64,000 nucleotides of DNA. Origin: Porpolomopsis calyptriformis. Lineage: Eukaryota > Basidiomycota > Agaricomycetes > Agaricales > Hygrophoraceae. A model generated the notes under the pieces. It did no database searches and was not told the origin of the DNA. It worked only from the letters and a program-made list of their open reading frames with translations. Location: positions 477,098-541,097 of the forward strand of contig OX621164.1 of the NCBI GenBank assembly GCA_951640195.1, written 5' to 3'. The position numbers were made by a program, and so were the translations under genes. Below are positions 34,926 to 44,858 of the stretch, piece by piece (positions within the stretch are counted from its first letter, which is position 1; every line of letters begins with the position of its first letter).

Positions 34926-35433
34926 TCCGGGCAGTATAGAGTCGGTCGCCAACGCGATGGATGCAGTGCAAGATGGGGTCTTCGGGGATAGTGGGGGTGG
35001 TGATGTCGGATTCATCCTGGTCCAGTATAACCATCAAAAGTTGGCGCCCAACTTGGTATGCCTCCAGCCAATCTTTGAGTTGATTCTTCTTGTTATCAAA
35101 GTCGCTGTCCTTCTTGAATGTGTACCAGTGACGTTCGTAGTTGAGTTCGGATTGATGTGCTCCAGAAATAAAGGGGATGTAGGTCTCAGGGCACCCAGAT
35201 AGGTGCTTGGCCTTGGTAAAGGGGAGCCCTTGGTAGTTATGATTTTGTCCTGGCTTGTCAATAGTATTGGTACGTCGTCTCAGCTTCTTGAACTGTTGAG
35301 TAACCAAGACACTGTCAGACGAGGAAGAGGAGGAAGAGGAATCAGGGGGGAGGTTGGAGGTAGAAGCAGGGGGGTTCCCTTGGGGTGGACACCTCCCAGT
35401 TGACTTGTGGGTATAAAGAACTTGGCGGGGCAT
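34926..35433 (-). pseudogene. E2 3' accessory reading frame, N-terminal part
   Basis: Open for 173 codons from an ATG at 35433 (MPRQVLYTHKSTGRCPPQ). It has a Ser-rich linker and then a folded-looking part (HWYTFKKDSDFDNKKNQLKD, QLLMVILDQDESD), cut by E3 at RLYTAR. It continues at 19283-19094. Lies 3' of the E2 chromodomain. Unrecognised. Confidence 0.6.
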
Positions 35434-35559
35434 TTCATGCTTCTTCTGATGATTGTCGGGAAGGGGAAGTCCTTATAGTTGTCAGAGATTGAAAAGAGAA
35501 AAAGAGGTTCAACGATCGTGATGTCAGTAGTATCTGTGAAAGAGAGTTAAATTGCCGCT

Positions 35560-38500
35560 TAAATAGACTTTTTATAATTCATCAAGATGTCTTTTGCGTG
35601 CTTGAGGTTCTATCATGGTTCCCAGGTGGCTGCCTCTATTGGGTAGCCTTTCCACTTGATTAGATATTGTCAGTTTCATTTTCCTGGGGTGTGATTCAGA
35701 ATACATTCCACTTCATACTCAGGTTCCCCTTCAATCACATCTGGAGGTGGTCAGAGGTTATCATCTTCCTCAATGGGGGGATGGAGATCGAGATTCTCCT
35801 CTAGAGCTTTGAGTAGTGAAACGTGGAACACAGGGTGGATCCTCCATGACAGCAATAGCTTTAGTCAGTAAGCCACAGGCGATACTTTTTTTGGAATTAT
35901 AAAAGGTCTAAGCTGGTGGACATCCAGTTTCTTTGCTGGCCAGCCAGTTTTCAAATTCTTGGCATCAAGCCAGACCCTTTGTCCTTCATAAAACATGGGT
36001 TCCTTTTGACATTTTCAATTGGCATAGAGCTTCATTGAGTTAGCAGTCTTTTGAAGAGATTCTTCAGCGTTCTCTCTAGCTCTAGTAAGCTGCACGTAAA
36101 ACTTGTTGGCATTGGGATTTGAAGTTTGGGTTGGAACTGATAAGGGGGTGTGAGGGTGTCAGCCATATTCAAGCCAGAAGGGGGATTGGTGGGTGGAGGA
36201 ATGTTCTCAGTTGTTATAAGCGAACTCCGCCAGAGCTAACCAATCTTTCCAATCATCTTGCATGAAGTTAGTGTAGAGCCATACATACTGTTCTAACTCT
36301 TGATTGGTTCGTTCGGTTTGTCCATCTGTTTGGGGGTGATAGGCAGTAGAAAGCCCAGAAGTGGTTCCTAGGAGTTCCTTCAATGACGTAGCGAATTTCG
36401 ATGAGAATTGGGTTCCTCGATCAGTAATGATCTTCTCTGGCCATCCATGGTGCTTCCAGACATGTTCTTGAAACAGCACAGCAGTTCCTTTAGCAGACAG
36501 GTTTCCAGTTGTTGGGATGAAGTAAGCCTGTTTGGTGAATCTATCCACCACAACTAGAATAGCATCAAATCCTTTTGAGTTAGGGAGTTCCACAATTAGA
36601 TCAGCAGTGATCTGTTGCCACGGTTTAGTAGGAGGGGGTAACGGTTGGAGAAGTCCAGTGGGTTTCTGTGGGTAGACCTTGGTTTGTTGACAAGCAAGGC
36701 AGGACTTCACATAATTGGTGATATCTTGTGGGGCACCTTCCCATGTGTAATTATGGAGGAGCAGTTCCTTCATCTTCTCAATGCTGGGATAGCCACCAGT
36801 GGGTGTGTCATGGGTTAATCGAATAATTTCCATGCACAAAGATACATCCTTTGGCACAACTATACGATCTCCAGTATTACACACAATGCCATCTATGTGG
36901 GTGTATCCGGAAGAGGGATCTTCAATTTTGGCCATGATCTCGAGGGGTAGGGGGGAATGAAAGCAAAGCTTGGATAGAAAGTTGGGGGACGATAAACTGA
37001 TAATTGCATTGATGAAAAGCGCATTGACAAAAAGTTCTTTTGGCAGAAGGACCTTGTCCTCCACCTCCTCATAAGACTCCAGGTAATGATCTGGACGTTT
37101 GGAGAGTCCATTAGCCTTATTCTTGATCCTAGGCTGGTAGCTGATTCTGAACCAAAAGCAAGCTAAAAACTCAGACCATCTACCCTGGTATCTGGAGAGT
37201 TAATAGCTGGTCATGAAGTATTGGAGGGACTGGTTGTCAGTCTTGATTATAATGGGCTGTGGTGTCCCTTGTAGGAGGTATCTCCATTCATTCAAGGCAG
37301 ATATGATAGCCAAAAGTTCTTGGTCATGGGTGGTGTAATTTCATTCAGCTGGGAGGAGGGTCTTGGAGTAGAAGCCAATGGGGTGCCAATCTTCTTCGTC
37401 ATTCTCTTTCTGGGACAAGACTGCACCCAGGGCAACACTAGAGGCATCCATCTCCAAAAGGTAAGGAAGATCTGGCTTCAGGGTCCTCAAAATGGGAGCA
37501 GTGGTAAGCACATTCTTGAGGGTATCAAAAGCACATTGTTGCCTAGGGGTCCAAATCCATTCTTGATCCTTCTGTAGGAGCTCATTTAGAGGATGAGCAA
37601 TCAGGGAGTAATCCTTGATAAACCTTTGCCAAAAGCTGGCAGTGCCAAGGAAGGATTGGAGGTCTCGTTTCTTCTGGGGGATAGGCCAGGTTCTGATCGC
37701 CTCAACCTTCTTGGGGTTAATGGCAATGTGGCCCTTAGAGATCATCATCCCCAGATAAATCACTTCCTTTTTCTCAAACTGGTACTTGACAGGTTTGCAG
37801 GACAGTTGGTTCTTCTCCATGATCTCTAGAGTTCATTCTGTCCAATAGGTGAGTTCAGTAAGGTCCTTTCCCATGATCAAGATATTGTCAATATAGATGT
37901 GGACCTGTGGAATCGATAACCTCTTTGAAGAGAACGTCGATCATTCATTGGAAGGAGGCAGGCAAGTTTTGCATTCCAAAGAACATAACAGTGGGCTCGA
38001 ACAGCCCTCGTCGAGTGTTGAAGGCTCCTTTCCATTCATCTCCTTCTTTTATATGGATATTGTTAAAGCCCCATCTGATATCCATGACTCTGAACAGTTC
38101 TGCTTCTGATAACTTGGTCTGTTGAATAATCTCAGAGATGAGAGGTAAGGGATAGGCATCTGGGATTGTGTGGGCATTCAGATAGCGGTAGTCTTGGATT
38201 GGATGTAGTCCAGCATCTTGTCCTTGGGCATTAACTTCTTCACCTTTGGGAGCAAAGAAGAATGAGGCAGCTTGTTTGGAGTTCGATTGTTGTATTTATC
38301 CACTTGCAAGTTGTTCCTCCAGGAATTCATTCAGTTTTCCCTGCTCGTACTCAGTGAGTTTGTACACCTTTCCAATCTTGGGTCTAAAGGTAGGTTCGAG
38401 ATCGATCGCATGGTCAAATTCTGGTTGTTGTGGGGGAAGTTCATCAAAGGTAGTCTTTATAAACACCTTCCAGTGCCTCCAGTATTTCTTCAGCACATAC

Positions 38501-39735
38501 TTCTTCATATCTTCCTCCATGGTAGTGGGTCTTGTATGGTCTCCCAGTGAGACCAATCTGATAATCTTGGCGTAGGAGTCGCCATTCAATGTAGAGCCTA
38601 CTCGCGACACTATCACTCCAGCCTAAGAAGTCTTGGTTGGGGCCACAGTCTGATGTGAAGTCAGTGTTCCAGCCTTCCAGTCAACCAGGGGATCGTTACA
38701 TTTGAGCCACGGTGATACGACCCCTCCATCCCCTGAGCACCGTATATTCAACTATACGAATACTAGATGCCTATCAAGTCTTTCAAACATGAACTCAAAC
38801 CCTCCGAATGCTCCCGATAGCTCCTGAATGTCCCGAACGACTTCAAGAATCATCAAACACTCTGAACGCGATCGAAGCTTTCCAAACGCAAATGAAAGTT
38901 TGTATATCAAAGGGAAGACACTATTCAAAGGCATCAGTTCTCTTCTATTTCTCCCTTTTCATTTGATTCCTTCATTCCTATTTACTACTTTCCCCTTAGA
39001 TCATTAGAGAGGCTCCCCTTTTATCATATACACTCAAAGGGATCCTTGTACTAGAAGATATATATACTGTATGTTGTAGCTAGTGATCCAACAAGTTAGA
39101 TATTCACTTCTCTCTCACTCTCAAGTCTAGATCCTCTCTAGATCTTCTAAGACTTCCTCTTTCGATCTTCCGATTCTTCCGATTTCCTGATCAATCATGT
39201 GCAGGAATGATCAAAGACTTCCTATCTACAATCATCAATCATAGACTGTGTCGAGACTCTTTATAGTCATCCTCGCACCTTGTTCTGTATTCGGTTCTCA
39301 TACATGAAGCAGACGTATCAACAGGTAGCCAAGGATAACCTGTATCATATCTCCTAAATTTGTCACTTCCAAATGGGTTCGTTCCCTAAGAAAATCTGGC
39401 GTCTCCATCCACAGGTCTACAGCATATTCGATGGGACCTCCTCAGTTGTCTGTCCCATCTGCATTCCACACAGGGATTAGTCCTTCCAATCGATAAAAAG
39501 GGATATCGCACTCCTGCACAAAGTTCCAGTTTATAAAGCATCCAGAGGTGCCAGAGTCTATCAATGCACTGGCAGCAATTTGTCTACCAGTGTCTGTGGT
39601 TTCCAACCAAAGGGGTATGGTTAAGGCTTCTTCACTTGAATCAAGTGCACCAAGAATTTGAGAAATAGATTGCATAGGGGTAGTGGTACATATAGAAAAG
39701 GAGTCCGCAATGCATGAGCTATTGTCCAGACTGTT
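35560..39735 (-). pseudogene. E2 pol: protease to chromodomain, decayed
   Basis: Minus-strand order: protease near 39560 (ALIDSGTSGCFIN, intact DSG), a 608-bp solo LTR at 38713-39320 splitting the GYPWLK motif, and RT with catalytic motif YIDN (VHIYIDNILIMGKDL, near 37890) in place of YIDD. Then RNase H (LEMDASSVALGAVLS near 37445), integrase (ITADLIVELPNSKGFDAIL near 36590, TDRGTQFSS, TDGQTERTNQE, LAEFAYNN) and a chromodomain near 35680-35600 with stops. The zinc-region His block reads TGGYPS where HxGHPG is usual. Several TGA/TAG codons. Confidence 0.85.
38713..39320. repeat. 608-bp solo LTR (family F) in E2 pol
   Basis: Starts TGATACGACCCC and ends CAGACGTATCA. A second copy is at 42083-42691. 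Flanks are ACGG (38709-38712) and ACAG (39321-39324), a 4-bp duplication with one transition. Excising it restores GYPWLK in the E2 frame. Confidence 0.8.
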
Positions 39736-39741
39736 CAAAAA

Positions 39742-41180
39742 CCCTGTTTCTCCAAAGCTCTCTTCAGCTCTTCTTTCCTCTTAGGCTCCCAGTTGATGAT
39801 ACCACACTTCTCAAAATCTTGACGAGAATCTTCATTGGAGTTAACCTCCTCAATCAAAGCTGAGGTCTCTAGAACTCAAACATTTCTTCCTCGACCAGGT
39901 TTCTTTCCTCCACAACCTCTAGCTGCTGGGGTGAAGGAGCGGCTTCCAGAACCAGAAGTACTTGTCCTAGGAGCATTGGGACAAGAACTGGCAAAGTGGC
40001 CAAATCATCCACAGTTGAAACATGCTCCTTTGGGAATTCCTCCTAGTGAAGCAGGCTTCTCTTCTTGTTTAATTCTGGGGGCAGCAGGGTTGGAATAGGT
40101 GGAGGGACCAACAGGTGGTCCTTGTCAGTAGGGGGAATTGGTGATGCCAGTGTTGTGAGTCTGGGGCTTAGAAGATGTTCTAGTCAAAAATTCTCGATGT
40201 CGCCTGTCAAGTTCAGCAGCACGAGACTGCCATTCAAAGAGGGTAGTGGGTTGATGATCTGAAAGGTAGTTCTGTCGCAAAAGGGAGGGGTTGAGTCCAT
40301 CTTTATACAAAGTTGCCAAAGCTTCTTGTCTGTATCCAGTATCATGGGCCCATCGATTGAAATTAATGTTGTACTCCTCTGCACTCTTGTTGAACTGCTT
40401 GACGTCCTTGATCTTCAGTTGAGCAGTTGACTTGGGGTCCAAGTCTCCAAAGTCTCAGGCAAGGGCTTGTTCAAAGACAGCCCAATCGGCACCAACCCAA
40501 TTTAATGTTGTGTAAGCATCTACTTGATGCTCAGCCCATGGTTCTTCATTTCCTCCAATCATATATGACAAGGCATAGATAATCTTGTCAGCCTCTGAGA
40601 TTCCTAGTTGTCCCAAATGATTCAGCTTCACTTAACACAGAAAGTTGCGAAGCTTGGTGGGATCACCAGAGAATTCATCAGGAGGGTTCATCTTGATCTT
40701 GGCAGGGGCAGGGGCAGGGGCAGGGACAGGGGCAGGGACAGGGACAGGTTGGGGGAATACTGGGGGTGCTTGGAAGGGTTGGGGAAATGGCCCAAGAGGG
40801 GCAGGGGGTTGGGGGCCTATGAGGTTAGCCATCAATACTTGGAGTTGTTGTTCGATTCTGTGACTCACTTGTGCTTGGTCTTGTTGGACCTGCAGCAATT
40901 GCTGATAATCCTGCTTCATAATCTCGAAGGCTACATGTGGATCTTCTTCTTCATCCTCATCATTGTCCTCAGCTTGACCTTTCCCTTTTGAGTGAGAGGG
41001 ACCCGCTTGTTCTTGTTCTTGTTCTTGTTCTTGAGTAGGGTCAACCATCTTGTGGTGGAAGGGAGCTGGGGCAGGAGGGAGAGAGCCTTCTTGGGAGGGA
41101 GGGATAGTGGATAATGAACAAGTCAAAACCATTGGTGGAACAGTGGCAGTTGGATATTGGGGGGCTTGACAGGAATACAA
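39742..41180 (-). pseudogene. E2 gag
   Basis: Starts MYSCQAPQYPTATVPPMV. It has acidic and Gln/Glu repeats (QEQEQEQEQ), a coiled segment (QQLLQVQQDQAQVSHRIEQQ), a Pro/Ala repeat (near 40700-40760), capsid (KIKMNPPDEFSGDPTKLRNF, then YNINFNRWAHDTGY), and a zinc knuckle near 40040 written CFNCG*FGHFASSC with a TGA inside it. It ends at CGIINWEPKRKEELKRALEK before pol; E4 gag ends with a closely similar block. Several in-frame stops. Confidence 0.75.
40703..40748. repeat. GGGGCA tandem repeat in E2 gag
   Basis: Tandem hexamers of GGGGCA/GGGACA on the plus strand coding the Pro/Ala repeat of gag. Runs of four G could form G-quadruplexes. Confidence 0.6.
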
Positions 41181-41300
41181 GGGGAGAGAGTAAGCCTAAT
41201 CAATATTGATGTCTGGGTGGTGAAAGTGATCTGGTGGGTGAAGACCTTCAGCACTGGCCAGACAGAGTAGAGGTTGTATAATGTGGAGTGAGCAAGAAGG

Positions 41301-41312
41301 AAGTCTGTTTCT
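41301..41312 (-). promoter_or_regulatory. E2 primer-binding site, self-priming type
   Basis: On the minus strand AGAAACAGACTT directly follows the 5' LTR. It is the reverse complement of AAGTCTGTTTCT in the LTR (18555-18566 in the 3' LTR, exact; one mismatch in the 5' LTR), about 32 nt after TATATAAAG. Confidence 0.7.
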
Positions 41313-41671
41313 TGTTAGACGGCAGTCTAGGGTTGATCGCAAGGTTTTACTTCAGGCTCTGGGTGTAGGGTTTTCAAGGGCTAGCAGACTACTGATTTGG
41401 GTGTTAACAAAAGAACCAGACTTATCCTAAGTCTATCTACTGCTAGCTTTATATACTAGCTAAGTATGAGTCATACTGACTACATGTGAGTCATAATGAC
41501 TATAGATGAGTCATGTAGATAAGGAGAGTGATAGTAAACTAAATATAGATATGGCTTGGTCACCTTCTATTACTAAGTGGAGCTTGGGTGCCTAAGCAGC
41601 TATTGATGTAAACTGTCTGATATAAATAGGAATAGATGAGCAAAGGAAAAAGAAAAAATATATCTCTGACA
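41313..41671 (-). repeat. E2 5' LTR
   Basis: 359 bp, same length as the 3' LTR. Plus strand TGTTAGACGGCAG to TCTCTGACA. Confidence 0.9.
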
Positions 41672-43084
41672 TAGGGTTCACCTTCACAGGGGTTGAAGAG
41701 GACCATGTGAGAGGAGGAGGGGTTTGTTGGAAGCAAGCGTGTCCACCAAATGTAAGAGGTGCTTGTCGCAGTTGAGGCGAAGGGAGAGTGGTTGATCCGA
41801 GGAGAGAGTAGACAGAAGGGGTCAAAGGATTGAGGATCTGAGACAAGAGAGGAGATTGAATCTCAGTCTTGTCATTGACAGCATCCTGGTAGTCTAATTC
41901 ATTGTCCGTGAGCCTGAAGCTTGGTCAATGGGATCCTGCATGGGAAGGCATGATGGAATGTTGTCTCAGATGTGAATCTCTCTGATGTCACCAGAGGTTC
42001 CGCGATGGTAAAACACATAGAGGGAGGAAGCGAGAAATTCGCAATGAGGGTTGGAGACCTGTAAATCCTAACATGTATGCAATGATACGACCCCTCCATC
42101 CCCTGAGCACTGTATATTCAACTATATGAATACTAGATGCCTATCAAGTCCTTCGAACATGAACTTGAACCCTCTGAATGCTCCCAATAGCTCCTGAATG
42201 TCCCAAACAAGTTCGAGAATCATCGAACTCTCTGAATGCAATCGAAGCTTTCCAAATGCGAATGAAAATTTGTATATCAAAGGGAAGACACTATTCAAAA
42301 GGCATCAGTTCTCTTCTATTTCTCTCTTTTCATTCGATTCCTTCATTCCCATTCACTACTTTCCCCTTAGATCATTAGAGAGGCTCCCCTTTTATCATAT
42401 ACACTCAAAGGGATCCTTGTACTAGAAGATATATATACTGTATATTGTAGCTAGTGATCTAACAAGTTAGATATTTGCTTCTCTCTCACTCTCGAGTCTA
42501 GATCCTCTCTAGATCTTCTAAGACTTCCTCTTTCAATCTTCCAATTCTTCTGATTCCCCGATTGATCATGTTTGCGAATGATTGAAGACTTCCTATCCAC
42601 AATCATCGATCATAGACTGTGTTGAGACTCTTTATAGTCATCCTCGCACCTTGTTCTGTGTTCGGTTCTCATACACAAAGCAGATATATCAGCGATTAAA
42701 TGTGTGTGGTTCAATTTTGATGAAAGGGTCGAGACCATCATCTGAAGAATCCGGAGGAGAGGGGGCAGTATAGAAAGAGTCCAAAGAGAGCGAGGAATGG
42801 AATGAGACAGGGGAAGGGTTGGCGGAGGTGAGAGGGGAGAGTTCAAATGCGAGCTGGGAGAACTCGAGTGTAAGAGCTGTGAGTTGGGCCTGTTCGATGT
42901 CTAAGGCATCAGCAGCTTGCTGCTTGGAGTAGCTAATGAGCTGACTCGAGGAAGCCTGAGGGGATTGATGAGGAGGGGAGTAGGACAGGGGTGGATCAAA
43001 GGAGGACAGGTCCAGGGTGGTGGTTGAATTCAGTACCATGCGGATTGTCTCTGTGGTTCTTGAAATGAGAGAGGATGGGTCCAT
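41672..43084 (-). pseudogene. E1 leader/gag N-terminal region
   Basis: Starts at an ATG 142 bp after the E1 5' LTR (MDPSSLISRTTETIRMVLNS). It is Ser/Pro-rich with a helical middle (EQAQLTALTLEFSQLAFEL) and is interrupted by the family F solo LTR. The frame later reads QLRQAPLTFGGHACFQQ and STPVKVNP up to the E2 junction. Continues at 18455. Confidence 0.55.
42083..42691. repeat. 609-bp solo LTR (family F) in E1 gag
   Basis: Second copy of the element at 38713-39320, TGATACGACCCC to ATATATCA. Flanks GCAA (42079-42082) and GCGA (42692-42695), again a 4-bp duplication with one transition. Confidence 0.8.
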
Positions 43085-43213
43085 TAAGGGGGAGCCTGTC
43101 AGTCTTCTGGAGGGGCAACAGCAACGGTCTTGCTTGATAACTCAAAGCAAGATGGTCAGTGTCAGATGAAGATTGACCAGCGACTCTTGCGAAGAAAAGC
43201 TAGGTGAGAGGAG

Positions 43214-43225
43214 AGTTTTGAACTT
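43214..43225 (-). promoter_or_regulatory. E1 primer-binding site, self-priming type
   Basis: Minus-strand AAGTTCAAAACT, one base after the 5' LTR, is the reverse complement of AGTTTTGAACTT in the LTR (revcomp at 43309-43320), about 33 nt after a TATAAG motif. Confidence 0.65.
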
Positions 43226-43226
43226 C

Positions 43227-43601
43227 TGTTACATCAGCAGTTGAAGTCTTAGGTGGCTTTCTAGGGACAACAAAGAGTCTGGTGCATAAACCAGAGGAAA
43301 CAATGTTAAAGTTCAAAACTAGGGAGATACAAGCACATTGTACTCTACTTATATCTATTGGAGTCTTGATTGTGATAGTGATTACTATGGAGATGATCCA
43401 TGGAACAGCTGACAAATGCTGGCTGATGGCACAGCCTTGCGCAGCTACTGCAGAGCATGTCTTCAGTAACCAATAGTGTAATCACCTCTAATCTATGAGT
43501 ATTAGCGATTAGATAAGGGGAGATAAGATAAGATAAGGAAGATTAGATAAGATAACAAGGAAAGTGAGTGAAGATGATGAAAAAGCGAAGCATCTGTAAC
43601 A
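43227..43601 (-). repeat. E1 5' LTR
   Basis: 375 bp with inverted ends TGTTACA/TGTAACA; intact copy used to define the split 3' LTR. Followed by ATAAC. Confidence 0.9.
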
Positions 43602-43606
43602 ATAAC

Positions 43607-44285
43607 TTTGACTAGTAGACACATAGGATTATAATACTTGTCATCTTGAAAGTGTCCCTTCAGCACAGTTGGGGCAATGTACATGAACCAAAATGCCCAG
43701 GCTTCAGCTGTGTAGTGACTGGAGTCTTTGTGAATAGAACCTAGCATGCAAACATATAATAATGGAATTTCTTTGACAGCTTTAGTTATTTCCTTGCCAA
43801 TACTTTCCCAGATCTGTTCTAGGATGATGTAGTATCCCATGCTGGCATCCAGCCCTTTGAAATGGCCCATCCAGCATTTCTTGAGATTGGGGATTGCATT
43901 CTCACAGAATAGATGCATCTATTCCCAAGGGAATGAGGTTGCATAGTCAATTGACAATATGCATTGCAAGACAGGTTGATTTCAGATCCCATAGTATTTT
44001 CTGATAGCCTCCTGATGTTCCTTTGTAGGGGCAGATTCCCATCTCTCAAGAGACTGAACATAGTGGTTATGGGTATGCAATGGGAGTGAATGTGGATCCA
44101 TAGATAGGCATGTTTGGTGATTGACTTCAGGAGTAGTAAGAGGGATATAATAGATTTTGCCTTCACCTGTTATATTTCTGACACCTTTGATTGTACAGGA
44201 TGGGTATGGGCAATAACCATAATTATGCCCTCTCAACCCTAGCATCTTCTCAATCGCAATGATGTCACCATGTTCAAGAATGACA
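43607..44285 (-). pseudogene. TNP2-like transposase L0, middle part
   Basis: Minus-strand transposase segment between T2 and E1. From 44285 it reads VILEHGDIIAIEKMLGLRGH with a Cys pair (CPYPSC), then HLFCENAIPNLKKCWMGHF, IGKEITKAVKEIPLLYVCML and TAEAWAFWFMYIAPTVLKGHF, which is the conserved central region of Plavaka/TNP2-type transposases. One TAG interrupts it near 43920 and a frame change follows near 43980. It joins in frame to 9179 across E1. Confidence 0.8.
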
Positions 44286-44289
44286 CCTA

Positions 44290-44720
44290 GTAAAAACGAA
44301 AAGTCAGATAGCAGGTGGACTTTGGTCGGATAATAGTCAGATAATAGTCGATTGCGACTAATTAGTGACAAATGTCGTGTTTGGCGACTAGATTTCATTG
44401 GACTATAGTCGTATCCAGTCAGCATTGGGCACTTTAGATCTGATGGAGATGCATGCGTATGCCAAGTGAAAGTCAACCAATAGTCAGTAAATAGTTGCCT
44501 CCAGGTCATATCCCAGTCAGTCAATAGTCACCTCCAGGTCGTATCCCAGTCATTCAATAGTCTGGTTGAAGCAGTTCCACAGTCAGCTTAAATCATTGAT
44601 TGGCAAATTGAAGTCAGTAAGAGTCATATTTTAGTCAATCGCAGTCACTCAAAAGTCAGCTACAAGTCAAATAAAAGTCAGACTCGAGTCACACAAAAGT
44701 CAGAAAAATAGCTGCTTGGT
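44290..44720. repeat. T2 left subterminal repeats
   Basis: More than twenty copies of AGTCA/AGTCG-like words in about 430 bp (for example AATAGTCAGATAATAGTCG and CAAAAGTCAGCTACAAGTCA), mostly in one orientation. Matches the opposite-oriented cluster at 54175-54325. Confidence 0.65.
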
Positions 44721-44858
44721 TTGCAGCAGAAATGATACTGGATTAAAAAAAAGGGACATTGCGAGAGTGTAAATACGATGCGATGCGATCCTCAGGCTTC
44801 CAGAGTGCTCAAAGCTGCTTTGCGGCTTGGGTTTTTGCGATTGCACTGGGAGTTTCAA

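Larger units (their letters stand above)
18456..41671 (-). mobile_element. E2: Ty3/gypsy LTR retrotransposon inserted in E1
   Basis: Minus-strand chromodomain gypsy element with two 359-bp LTRs (18456-18814 and 41313-41671). Flanks are GAGGG (18451-18455) and TAGGG (41672-41676), a 5-bp duplication with one mismatch. Internal order on the minus strand: PBS 41312-41301, gag 41180-39742, pol about 39735-35560, then an additional 3' reading frame 35433-34926 that continues at 19283-19094 on the other side of E3. About 7.6 kb of E2 sequence remains when E3 is subtracted. A 608-bp solo LTR lies in its pol. Confidence 0.9.
9180..43601 (-). mobile_element. E1: Ty3/gypsy LTR retrotransposon, split by nested insertions
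   Basis: Full-length but heavily decayed chromodomain gypsy element read on the minus strand. The 5' LTR is 43227-43601 (375 bp). The 3' LTR is 9180-9409 plus 11104-11253, split by an E3-family solo LTR. The 5-bp target duplication ATAAC is perfect (9175-9179 and 43602-43606). Internal order on the minus strand: leader/gag 43084-41672, E2 insertion, gag 18455-17847, solo LTR insertion, gag zinc knuckle 16163-15675, pol 15672-11731. Pol order is protease, RT, RNase H, integrase, chromodomain. Its host is the L0 transposase gene. It is the oldest gypsy layer of the stack. Confidence 0.9.

Noticed and set aside
43229..43460. Similarity between 43.2-43.5 kb, 9.2-9.4 kb and 11.1-11.25 kb as a dispersed gene
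   Set aside because: Explained by the two LTRs of E1, one of them split by a solo LTR.
43982..44524. N-terminal extension of the L0 transposase from 44286 to 44524
   Set aside because: This part of the open frame is T2 subterminal repeat sequence (AGTC-rich), not transposase coding sequence.
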